Part shown: one piece after another, positions 1 through 5,357 of the stretch
How the letters are laid out: every line of letters starts with the position of its first letter
Numbering within the stretch: the first letter of the stretch is position 1
NCBI GenBank assembly: GCA_025057715.1
Contig: JANWVD010000047.1
Coordinates: 1 to 6,675, forward strand
Reading direction: 5' to 3'
Source of the DNA: Aquificaceae bacterium
GTDB lineage: Bacteria > Aquificota > Aquificia > Aquificales > Aquificaceae
DNA length: 6,675 nt
Notes under the pieces: model-generated
Told to the model about the DNA's origin: nothing
The model's database searches: none
The model's input: the letters and a program-made list of their open reading frames with translations, nothing else
Position numbers and translations under genes: made by a program

Positions 1-232
1 CTCTATCTGTATTAGGTTTGTAGTTTAATACGTTAATCTCCTGACACGAATTTTCGGAAATTAGTCTTAAACCCCTGTAAGACTTACCTTCAATGTAGTA
101 AAGATAATCTTCGTAGTCCCAGCTTTTTATCAGTGCAAGGGCAGTTAGCTTCTTCTCGTAGATACTACTTATAAATTGGTCAAAATTAACATGACCTAAG
201 TCTACATCGCTAATTATCGTGGTTCTTGGCAT
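1..232 (-). CDS. Unrecognised protein, third gene of the mgl operon (N-terminal 77 residues, cut by window edge)
   Basis: I translated the minus strand from an ATG at 232 to the window edge and found 77 codons without a stop. The product begins MPRTTIISDVDLGHVNFD and continues with a mixed helix/strand pattern: a helix-like QFISSIYEKKLTALALI, then YEDYLYYIEGKSYRGLRLIS around residues 44-63. The short 'growth or loss of a strand, then a glycine-containing turn' arrangement reminds me of small DUF4388/PATAN-like domains that occur with MglA-type GTPases, but I cannot assign it. The start lies inside the end of mglA, a 23-nt overlap in another frame. A TTG at 259-257 is the only upstream in-frame alternative before a stop at 280-278. 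No Shine-Dalgarno sequence precedes the ATG, so translational coupling to mglA is likely. The overlap and same strand argue for a role linked to MglA; this is inference. Confidence 0.7.
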   Translation of the reverse strand, partial: MPRTTIISDVDLGHVNFDQFISSIYEKKLTALALIKSWDYEDYLYYIEGKSYRGLRLISENSCQEINVLNYKPNTDR

Positions 233-779
233 AGCGTTTTGCCAAAGCGGTTTTGACAATTTTTGAGAAGGTCTCTCTTACGCCCTGCCCTTGAGTAGCT
301 ATGGCAAGCACGTATTCCGTTCCCCATGGATTAAACCTGGATTCTAATTCATCTACGCTCATCGCATTTGGCAAATCACGCTTGTTATATTGAACAACGA
401 CTGGGAGGTTAAATAGGTCTTCACCGCGCTCTTTTAAAACTGCGGCAGTTTCTCTTAAGACTAAAAAGTTCGCTCTTTCGCGTTCTGAATCGCTATCGAC
501 GACGAAAACAAGACCGTCAACGTCTTTCATAATCACCTTTCTTAGAGAATGCAAACGAAACTGTCCGGGCGTCGTCATTACCTTTACGTCTAACTGAATA
601 CCTTCAATGTCCATTTGGGTTAAAAATAGGTCCATGAATAGAGTTCTTTGTTCGTCTGTTTGCATTGAAACTAACTCACCTTTTACGAGGTTTTGAGCTT
701 TTAACATCTTATAAAGGACTTTGATGTTTGTGCTTTTACCAGCTAAGCTCGAGCCAAAGTAAACGATTTTTAGCTTCAT
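210..779 (-). CDS. mglA: MglA-like small Ras-family GTPase
   Basis: This 189-residue protein is a bacterial small GTPase of the MglA family, which switches between GDP and GTP states and marks a cell pole or drives surface motility in bacteria such as Myxococcus and Thermus. Visible motifs are the P-loop GSSLAGKST (residues 9-17), the switch I segment DEQRTLFMD (42-50) with the arginine (R45) that matches the intrinsic arginine finger of MglA, the G3 motif TTPGQ (69-73) with the catalytic-type glutamine Q73, and the G4 motif NKRD (132-135) followed by LP, typical of MglA. The length is close to that of characterised MglA proteins (about 195). It overlaps mglB by 4 nt (ATGA) and has a strong ribosome-binding site inside the mglB end, so the two are co-translated. 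All core nucleotide-binding residues look intact. The family is clear; the cellular process is inferred. Confidence 0.93.
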   Translation of the reverse strand: MKLKIVYFGSSLAGKSTNIKVLYKMLKAQNLVKGELVSMQTDEQRTLFMDLFLTQMDIEGIQLDVKVMTTPGQFRLHSLRKVIMKDVDGLVFVVDSDSERERANFLVLRETAAVLKERGEDLFNLPVVVQYNKRDLPNAMSVDELESRFNPWGTEYVLAIATQGQGVRETFSKIVKTALAKRYAKNHDN

Positions 780-1270
780 TTTCTCCCTCCGAGTATTTGA
801 TTGAGGCGTTCCTCCAAAGTTTTCGCGTCTATTTTTAAAACTTTAACCGGCACGAGTTTAAAGTTCCTTAAAAGCCTTGAGAGTTCTTCTGTGGATTCTT
901 TAATAAAGAGTCTCGTTGTTCCAAGAGAGGTGCCCTTTTTTATCAAAACGCCTAACAAAAAGCGAGGCGGAATCGCTCTTATTATTACATCCATGTTTCT
1001 GCTTTCGTATTGTAATATTTCCAAGTCTTCTAACGAGAGGATTTTGCCCATTTCTACTGCAGCACCAAAAACGCCACTTATTAAACTTGCTATGAATTCT
1101 CCTTTGAAATCTTCTGGAGGCTTTTTTCCGTCCACGGCGATTATCCTACCAGCATCGTCTGTTAAAACAACGAGCTCTGCTTGGGTGCGCTGGGATAACT
1201 TTTTGATAGAGGAGCTGAGCCCTGCCGCGATGTCTCGGTCAATTTCGTATTCTACGAGGTCTAATTCCAT
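776..1270 (-). CDS. mglB: MglB-like Roadblock/LC7 protein, probable GTPase-activating partner of MglA
   Basis: The 164-residue product matches the Roadblock/LC7 fold, the family of MglB, a homodimeric activator that binds MglA and controls its GTPase cycle. The domain spans about residues 18-130: helix DIAAGLSSSIKKLSQ, strands AELVVLTDDAGRIIAVDG (31-48), helix FIASLISGVFGAAVEMGKIL (59-78), then strands around DVIIRAIPPRFLLGVLI (94-110) and a final helix LFIKESTEELSRLL. A charged tail (140-164) follows and may be the C-terminal helix that in MglB contacts MglA. Size agrees with known MglB (about 160). Assignment rests on this pattern and on direct overlap with mglA. The ATG at 1270 is preferred because the next in-frame methionine is about 70 residues downstream. 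It is the first gene of the operon, has no Shine-Dalgarno sequence and lies 9 nt from a perfect TATAAT, so a leaderless message is likely. Confidence 0.88.
   Translation of the reverse strand: MELDLVEYEIDRDIAAGLSSSIKKLSQRTQAELVVLTDDAGRIIAVDGKKPPEDFKGEFIASLISGVFGAAVEMGKILSLEDLEILQYESRNMDVIIRAIPPRFLLGVLIKKGTSLGTTRLFIKESTEELSRLLRNFKLVPVKVLKIDAKTLEERLNQILGGRK
785..790 (-). promoter_or_regulatory. Strong ribosome-binding site for mglA inside mglB
   Basis: On the minus strand GGAGGG occupies 790-785, with 5 nt between it and the mglA ATG at 779 (six if only GGAGG is counted). It is encoded by the last glycine codons of mglB. It fixes the mglA start and shows that this organism uses Shine-Dalgarno initiation for internal genes. 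Confidence 0.8.
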
Positions 1271-1279
1271 ACTTTTTTA

Positions 1280-1308
1280 ATTATAGATATTAATTGCTCT
1301 AATGTCTT
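1280..1308 (-). promoter_or_regulatory. Sigma70-type promoter of the mglB-mglA operon
   Basis: The minus strand carries a perfect -10 hexamer TATAAT at 1285-1280 and, 17 nt upstream, AAGACA at 1308-1303 (four of six matches to TTGACA). Nine bases separate the -10 element from the mglB ATG at 1270, so transcription would start about 2-3 nt before the start codon. The consensus fit is seen directly; actual use and the start site are inferred. Confidence 0.6.
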
Positions 1309-1328
1309 TAAAATTCTTTATAGTGCCT

Positions 1329-1356
1329 ATAAACGGGCGAAGCCCGGTTTTATTAT
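1329..1356 (+). terminator. GC-rich hairpin followed by T-rich tract just upstream of apbE (terminator-like)
   Basis: CGGGC (1334-1338) pairs with GCCCG (1342-1346) across a GAA loop. ATAAA (1329-1333) can pair with TTTAT (1349-1353) past a 2-nt bulge. On the plus strand the stem is followed by GTTTTATTATTT, which looks like an intrinsic terminator, yet no plus-strand gene ends upstream. It could block antisense transcription leaving the mglB region, or act on apbE expression if transcription starts upstream of it. The structure is seen; the role is unresolved. Confidence 0.35.
1351..1356 (+). promoter_or_regulatory. Possible -10 element of apbE
   Basis: TATTAT lies 6 nt before the apbE ATG, the spacing that would put +1 at the A of the start codon. 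No convincing -35 is present: the hexamer 17 nt upstream is TATAAA and the spacer holds the GC-rich hairpin. An alternative is TTGCTC (1294-1299) with TTTATA (1317-1322) or TATAGT (1319-1324), giving a leader of about 30 nt that begins with the hairpin. I cannot decide between them from sequence. Confidence 0.3.
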
Positions 1357-1362
1357 TTCTCT

Positions 1363-2238
1363 ATGCGCGGTGTTTTATTGGCGGTGGGGACTTTACTCGC
1401 CCAAGAGGGGACCTTTCATCTAATGGGAACATACGCAGTTATAGAGCTCCCAGAGGGTAAAACCTACGAGGCTTATAGAATCATGAAGGGGGTTGAGGAG
1501 CTCTTATCTGACTATATTCCGGAGTCTGATATATCAAGAGTCAACAAAAGCTCCGGGCAGTGTGTCAAAGTCTCTGAGCTTACTTCAAAAGCCGTGAGTA
1601 AGGCGCTATTTGTAAGTAATTTAACAAATGGGAGCTTTGACCCAACCGTTGGGAGCTGGAGCATAAACTTTAGACGGCTTGGCTCTATAAACGAGGATGA
1701 GGCTTTAAAGCTCATTGATTTTAAAAAGGTTCGTCTAAGCTCGGGCTTTGTCTGTCTTGAAAAGGGTATGGCATTGGACCTTGGTGGCATTGGTAAGGGC
1801 TTTGCCATTGAGGAGCTTTACGAGATGATAAAAACACCCTGGGGCTTTGTGTCAATAGCTGGGGATTTAAAGGTCTGGGGTCATCAAAGAGAGCTCGGGG
1901 TTTTTAACCCACTAACTGGTGGACTTTTGGCAAAAGGAAAAAACGTCAAAGACCTATGTATGTCAACGGGGAGTAATTTCTTAAGGAGGCATATCCTCGG
2001 GAAAGAAAATAGCGTTTTACAAGTCACAGTTGTTGGCAAAGATTGTGCAATCGTTGATGCGATTGAGACCGCCCTTGTTGCCATGAGCGACTCAGAAAGG
2101 GATAGGTTTCTAAGTCAAAATAGGGATATAGGTGTATTAGTACTTCTCAGAGATGGTTCTGTTTTTGTTAATAGGGTCTTTTTGGAGTATTTTTCAGGAC
2201 TTTCTATCTTTCCCAACGACCAAAGAAGCCAGGATTGA
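1363..2238 (+). CDS. apbE: ApbE-family FAD:protein FMN transferase with degenerate C-terminal motif
   Basis: ApbE enzymes use FAD and a divalent metal to attach FMN covalently to a Thr or Ser of exported flavoproteins such as Nqr/Rnf subunits. The 291-residue product shows the family blocks in order: FHLMGTYAVIEL (18-29), SDISRVN (55-61), FDPTVG (92-97), ALDLGGIGKGFAIEEL (137-152), GFVSIAGDLKVWG (161-173), the RRHIL histidine (H210) and VDAIETAL (231-238) with the metal-ligand type D232 and T236. The usual HI(I/L)DPxTG block is altered: after HIL comes GKEN, so the DPxTG part is missing. The N-terminus MRGVLLAVGTLLAQ looks like a short signal peptide without a lipobox cysteine. The ATG at 1363 is the only plausible start, since a stop lies at 1330-1332. 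There is no Shine-Dalgarno sequence. The last 14 or so residues are read from the antisense end of terC. Family assignment is firm; full activity is uncertain. Confidence 0.88.
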   Translation: MRGVLLAVGTLLAQEGTFHLMGTYAVIELPEGKTYEAYRIMKGVEELLSDYIPESDISRVNKSSGQCVKVSELTSKAVSKALFVSNLTNGSFDPTVGSWSINFRRLGSINEDEALKLIDFKKVRLSSGFVCLEKGMALDLGGIGKGFAIEELYEMIKTPWGFVSIAGDLKVWGHQRELGVFNPLTGGLLAKGKNVKDLCMSTGSNFLRRHILGKENSVLQVTVVGKDCAIVDAIETALVAMSDSERDRFLSQNRDIGVLVLLRDGSVFVNRVFLEYFSGLSIFPNDQRSQD

Positions 2239-3105
2239 AACTATCACTGCGCTAACAATCACACTTAAAGACACAAGCACCGGGATTTTATAAAATCCCG
2301 CCATTAGCATCTTTAGACCTATAAAACCGAGGATGAACGAAAGCCCATAGTGCAAGTATCTAAAGAGCGATAAGACCCCGCTTGTTGCAAAATACAAAGA
2401 GCGAAGACCAAGTATGGCAAAGATGTTTGAGGTATAAACTACAAACTGGTCTTTTGATATTGCCAAGATTGCCGGGACTGAGTCTATTGCAAACATGATG
2501 TCAGAGAGCTCTACGAATATCAGCGCCAAGAAAAGTGGGGTGATGTGAGTCTTTTGGTCTATTTTTGTGAAGAATTTATCGCCGTCGTAATCATTAGAGA
2601 CTTTGAAAAACTTCTTGGTTATTTTCATCACGATTGATTTTTCTGGCTCGAACTTTTTCTCCTCAGTAGTTAAGAGTTTGACTGCTGAGATTATTAGAAT
2701 TATTCCGAAGATGTATGTAATCCAATGAAACTTTTGAACCAACTCAAGCCCTGCGAAGATAAATATTCCTCTAAAAACAATAGCCCCAAGCACGCCGTAA
2801 AATAGAACCTTATGCTTTAGCTCTTCTGGCACTTGAAAGTAGGAAAAGATAAGCACAAAGACGAATATGTTGTCTATGCTTAGTGATTTTTCAAGCAAAT
2901 AGCCCGTGAGGTATTCAATGCCAGCCGTATTTCCTTTGCTTAAAAATACATATACCCCAAACCCAAGCCCAAGACCAATCCAAAAAAAGGAAAGAAGGAG
3001 CGCCTCTTTTAAAGATACCTTGTGCGGGTTTCTATGAAATACAAATAGGTCAAGAAAAAGGGAAACAAAAACCGCTATTGCAAATACTATCCAGCCTATT
3101 TCCAT
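2194..3105 (-). CDS. TerC/Alx-family integral membrane protein, possible metal exporter
   Basis: The 303-residue protein belongs to the TerC family, which includes E. coli Alx and related proteins tied to manganese export and metal loading of secreted enzymes. About eight to nine hydrophobic segments are visible. Family signatures are LEKSLSIDNIFVF (71-83), FVELSDIMFAIDSVPAI (197-213) with the acidic residues E199, D202 and D208 in membrane helices, and TSNIFAILGLRSLYF (225-239). The cytoplasmic loop EEKKFEPEKS to DYDGDKFF (148-179) between two helix sets is the Alx-type layout. It starts 3 nt after the stop of the isomerase gene (TAG TAT ATG) with no Shine-Dalgarno site, so it is probably translated by coupling. 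It has no room for a yybP-ykoY riboswitch. Its 3' end overlaps apbE by 45 nt in antisense, and it contains a perfect 20-bp palindrome. Substrate is not shown by the sequence. Confidence 0.92.
   Translation of the reverse strand: MEIGWIVFAIAVFVSLFLDLFVFHRNPHKVSLKEALLLSFFWIGLGLGFGVYVFLSKGNTAGIEYLTGYLLEKSLSIDNIFVFVLIFSYFQVPEELKHKVLFYGVLGAIVFRGIFIFAGLELVQKFHWITYIFGIILIISAVKLLTTEEKKFEPEKSIVMKITKKFFKVSNDYDGDKFFTKIDQKTHITPLFLALIFVELSDIMFAIDSVPAILAISKDQFVVYTSNIFAILGLRSLYFATSGVLSLFRYLHYGLSFILGFIGLKMLMAGFYKIPVLVSLSVIVSAVIVSILASLVVGKDRKS
2281..2300. repeat. Perfect 20-bp palindrome within the terC 3' region
   Basis: CGGGATTTTA is followed directly by its exact reverse complement. As RNA it forms an 8-bp stem with a TATA loop on either strand. 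In terC it encodes about GFYKIP (residues 270-275). It lies 42 nt beyond the apbE stop on the plus strand. No T-run follows on the plus strand, so it is not a standard intrinsic terminator. It could still bound the 3' end of the apbE message or bind a dimeric regulator. Confidence 0.85.
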
Positions 3106-3108
3106 ATA

Positions 3109-4056
3109 CTAAAGACTTTTCTTAATAAAATCGATGACCTCTACTGGAAGGGGGTCTTTTTTGTATAGACCAGCTAAGTAATAGCTTATCCAATCACCGA
3201 GATACGTAAGGTAGAGAAGCCTTTCATAAATGCTTGTGCCCTTACCTGCCAGCAGCCTTGGCATGATTCCCTTTTCCTGAAGGAGCGATTGAGTTATTTT
3301 AACACGCTTTATTACGCGCGGATGGTCTTGAGGGTCATAAAGCACGCAGAAGGCCAAGTTTCCCAAGAGCTCTTGGTTTTCGAGCCCTACTACCTCGTTG
3401 TGGTGCATCTCAGGAAGAATTGCGTGATAGCATAGGGTTTTGCTATTTTCATTATGCTGAGTTCTCCAGCGCAAGGCGACTGGCTCGGTTATTGGGGTTG
3501 CGTAAATAATGGGGATATAGTTTAAATGAGAATGGGCAATAACCTTTGCTTGCTCTTTTATCTCGCTTTTATGCTTTTCTAAGGCGTCTTTAATGAGTGC
3601 TATTTCAGAATGCATATCAAACAAAGACATGAGAGCAGATAGCATAAACCCGAGCGCAAACCTTGGTGGATACCCCTCTGGCAACATGATGTGAGTGAGG
3701 GAGTTTTGCGAGGCTAAGTTATAGAGCTCCCCGCCAGAGCTTATGCAGATTGGCTTAATACCCCTCTTTAGGGCTTCTTTTAGGACTGAGATTGTCTCTT
3801 CCGTATTACCGCTATAGCTTGTGCAAATAACAAGCCAACCTTCTTGGATATAGGCTGGGAGGGTATATCCTTTGAGGGATAAAACCGGGATTTCGAGCTC
3901 TGAACGCTCTAAAAATACCTTCATAAAATCGCCGACGATGCCGGAACCACCCATGCCACATAGCGCAATCCCCTTGAAAGATTGAGGGTCAATGGCTTCG
4001 CAGCTATAGCTTTTTATGTCCATCGGAAAGCGCTCTAACATGTCGCTCGCTTGCAT
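3109..4056 (-). CDS. Bifunctional phosphoglucose/phosphomannose isomerase (SIS domain)
   Basis: This 315-residue enzyme interconverts glucose-6-phosphate or mannose-6-phosphate with fructose-6-phosphate. It has two SIS sugar-isomerase domains. Visible blocks are ALCGMGGSGIVGDFM (31-45), CTSYSGNTEETISVL (78-92), ICISSGGEL (103-111), YPPRFALGFM (129-138), RWRTQHNENSK (196-206), PEMHHNEVVG (215-224) and the C-terminal GDWISYYLAGLYKKDPLPVEVIDFIK. The proposed catalytic glutamate is E203 in HNENSK and the histidine H219 in MHHNE, the same roles described for the Pyrobaculum enzyme. S291 lies in the segment where that family carries Thr or Ser, which allows the mannose epimer. The length is typical (about 300-330). 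The ATG at 4056 is supported by a strong Shine-Dalgarno sequence 7 nt upstream. The neighbouring glycosyltransferase gene suggests a supply of mannose units for surface glycans, but this is inference; gluconeogenesis is equally possible. Confidence 0.93.
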   Translation of the reverse strand: MQASDMLERFPMDIKSYSCEAIDPQSFKGIALCGMGGSGIVGDFMKVFLERSELEIPVLSLKGYTLPAYIQEGWLVICTSYSGNTEETISVLKEALKRGIKPICISSGGELYNLASQNSLTHIMLPEGYPPRFALGFMLSALMSLFDMHSEIALIKDALEKHKSEIKEQAKVIAHSHLNYIPIIYATPITEPVALRWRTQHNENSKTLCYHAILPEMHHNEVVGLENQELLGNLAFCVLYDPQDHPRVIKRVKITQSLLQEKGIMPRLLAGKGTSIYERLLYLTYLGDWISYYLAGLYKKDPLPVEVIDFIKKSL

Positions 4057-4062
4057 ATCTCA

Positions 4063-4069
4063 CCCTCCT
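4063..4069 (-). promoter_or_regulatory. Strong ribosome-binding site of the isomerase gene
   Basis: AGGAGGG reads 4069-4063 on the minus strand; AGGAGG lies 7 nt before the ATG at 4056. It decides this start and contrasts with the absence of any such site before the operon-leading genes. Confidence 0.85.
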
Positions 4070-4070
4070 G

Positions 4071-4095
4071 AATCTTGATTATCCGATAAAAGATT
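4071..4095. other. AU-rich inverted repeat between the glycosyltransferase and isomerase genes
   Basis: AATCTT (4071-4076) pairs with AAGATT (4090-4095) and TTAT (4079-4082) with ATAA (4086-4089), around a CCG loop and a 2-nt bulge, making a 10-bp stem. It directly precedes the isomerase ribosome-binding site in the 46-nt gap of the minus-strand transcript. No U-run follows, so it is not a terminator; an influence on translation or RNA processing is possible. Confidence 0.5.
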
Positions 4096-4102
4096 AGCTT
4101 CG

Positions 4103-5344
4103 TCAACCCCCAAAGGAAAGCCAGGCTGTTTTTGATTTTACTCTAAATCCTATGGCTCTTTTGTCTGATGGTTTTTCGCAAACTATTTTAAAATCGCCGT
4201 CCTTTGTTGCAGGCTTGCCTATCTCGAGGCTTAAATAAAGGCAAGTGCTTTTAACATCCTCGCATTGACAAGAAAATGTTTTATTAGCCATTATAAGCTT
4301 AAGAGAACTTGCAACGCTTTTTGGTGAATCACCGCGAGATAGCATAAAGTTAGAATAAATTCCGGAATAAATCAGCTTTAAAGCGACGGTTAATATCAAA
4401 ACCGAATAAAAAACCCTTTCAAAAACCCTATCTTGCATTGCATTGCTCACTGATTTTGCAAAAGCAACCGCGAGGAAGGCAAAAACGGGCATGACATACC
4501 GCCCCTCTGCATCTGAAAAGATGTATGGCAAATAGCAAACAAGCCCAATGAGCAGCGGCTCAAGGCCGACCTTGCCCGACCTACTTAGAGCAAAGAGAGC
4601 AAGAGCGCTCGCTGGCAACATATCCTTAAAATTCTCAAGCAAAAATAGCCAAGAGCCGCCTTTTGAAACCCTGCCAAAGCTCTCTTCTAATAACCTTTGT
4701 GCATGCAAGATTGGCTCCTTGGTTAGTAAGACCCAAAGCCCAAGAGTCATAAGCGAAAACCCCGTAATTACAAGACTTTTCTTGAAAGCCTGCGAAAGCC
4801 CTTGGCGCATAGCCAATACTAAAAAAGCCCCTGGGATAAAGCTAAGTGCGGCAAGACCCTTGAGCATCATAGCAAAAGCAAAGAAGAGATTGACAAAGAA
4901 CGCGCGCTTTCGCGCGCAGGATAATAAAACCCCCAAAACCACCGCCATGGTAAAAACCATATCAATTTCAGCCAGCGAGGAATAAAAAAACAAAATACTC
5001 CCAGAGCTTGAAAAGAGAATGCCGGCAATTAGTCCAGCTTTATAATCAGACCAGTAGTTTTTGGCATAAATTATGACCGCTAATGTGCAAACCCAGAAGG
5101 CAATTACGCTGATTATTCTCATCTGGAACTCACCAAAGCCGAAGGTATTTCCCATAAGCGATAATAACCAAGGAAACATCGGGGGCTTATTTAGGTATTT
5201 TTCGCCAAAAAGCGTCGGTCTTATGAAGTTTTCTTTATTTAATTCAAAAGCCAATAAAACCCGAAGCGATTCTTCGTTTACAAAGTATAAAGACCCAAGG
5301 AATGCCAGCGGGGATATCAAAATCAAGACCAAAATCAGAATCAT
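4103..5344 (-). CDS. GT83/PMT-family membrane glycosyltransferase (ArnT-like), short
   Basis: The 413-residue protein resembles the dolichyl-phosphate-mannose/ArnT family (PMT_2, GT83), which moves a sugar from a polyprenyl-phosphate donor to a lipid or protein on the outer face of the membrane. The diagnostic N-terminal loop reads ESLRVLLAFEL, then PTLFGEKYLNKPPMFPWL (43-60). Later marks are SSLAEIDMVFT (122-132), MLKGLAAL (160-167) and AEGRYVMPVFAF (279-290). About nine or ten membrane helices are visible up to residue 330. Residues 335-413 form a small, probably periplasmic tail with four cysteines (359, 361, 368, 389). The family's usual DE pair after the first helix is NE (N23-E24). It is shorter than ArnT (about 550). 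A TAG codon directly precedes the ATG, so no earlier start is possible. It leads the operon with the isomerase and terC. The sugar and acceptor are unknown. Confidence 0.85.
   Translation of the reverse strand: MILILVLILISPLAFLGSLYFVNEESLRVLLAFELNKENFIRPTLFGEKYLNKPPMFPWLLSLMGNTFGFGEFQMRIISVIAFWVCTLAVIIYAKNYWSDYKAGLIAGILFSSSGSILFFYSSLAEIDMVFTMAVVLGVLLSCARKRAFFVNLFFAFAMMLKGLAALSFIPGAFLVLAMRQGLSQAFKKSLVITGFSLMTLGLWVLLTKEPILHAQRLLEESFGRVSKGGSWLFLLENFKDMLPASALALFALSRSGKVGLEPLLIGLVCYLPYIFSDAEGRYVMPVFAFLAVAFAKSVSNAMQDRVFERVFYSVLILTVALKLIYSGIYSNFMLSRGDSPKSVASSLKLIMANKTFSCQCEDVKSTCLYLSLEIGKPATKDGDFKIVCEKPSDKRAIGFRVKSKTAWLSFGG
4901..4916. other. CG-rich hairpin inside the glycosyltransferase gene
   Basis: CGCGCG-CTTT-CGCGCG is a perfect inverted repeat of alternating C and G. 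The minus-strand RNA can close with a GAAA tetraloop on a 5-bp stem. It encodes part of the basic loop ARKRA (residues 144-148) between membrane helices. It may only reflect codon choice for Arg/Ala residues. Confidence 0.6.
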
Positions 5345-5350
5345 CTAAGT

Positions 5351-5357
5351 TATCATA
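5351..5357. promoter_or_regulatory. Shared bidirectional -10 element for asd and the glycosyltransferase operon
   Basis: The 7 bp TATCATA hold TATCAT for asd on the plus strand (5351-5356, 9 nt from its ATG) and TATGAT for the glycosyltransferase on the minus strand (5357-5352, 7 nt from its ATG). Each is a five-of-six match to TATAAT. The start codons are separated by only 21 bp with no Shine-Dalgarno site on either side, so both messages should be leaderless. I found no good -35 hexamers at ideal spacing; the plus strand has AAGACC at 5325-5330, too far at 20 nt. Confidence 0.55.

Noticed and set aside
801..1280. Open frame of 159 codons on the plus strand, antisense to mglB
   Set aside because: It has no recognisable domain and a low-complexity Ser/Lys-rich composition typical of a reverse-frame shadow, while mglB on the other strand has a clear Roadblock pattern.
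1903..1923. FNPLTGG in ApbE as a displaced DPxTG motif
   Set aside because: It matches the region where ApbE proteins normally have the variable strand before the Thr/Ser-Gly block (here STGSN), not the position after the catalytic-type histidine.
3106..3108. yybP-ykoY manganese riboswitch upstream of terC
   Set aside because: Such riboswitches often precede Alx/TerC genes, but here only 3 nt separate terC from the preceding gene and no structured leader precedes the operon.
4548..4985. Open frame of 145 codons on the plus strand within the glycosyltransferase gene
   Set aside because: The antisense of hydrophobic codons gives a Lys/Ser/Ala-rich product without family features; the membrane protein on the minus strand explains the sequence.
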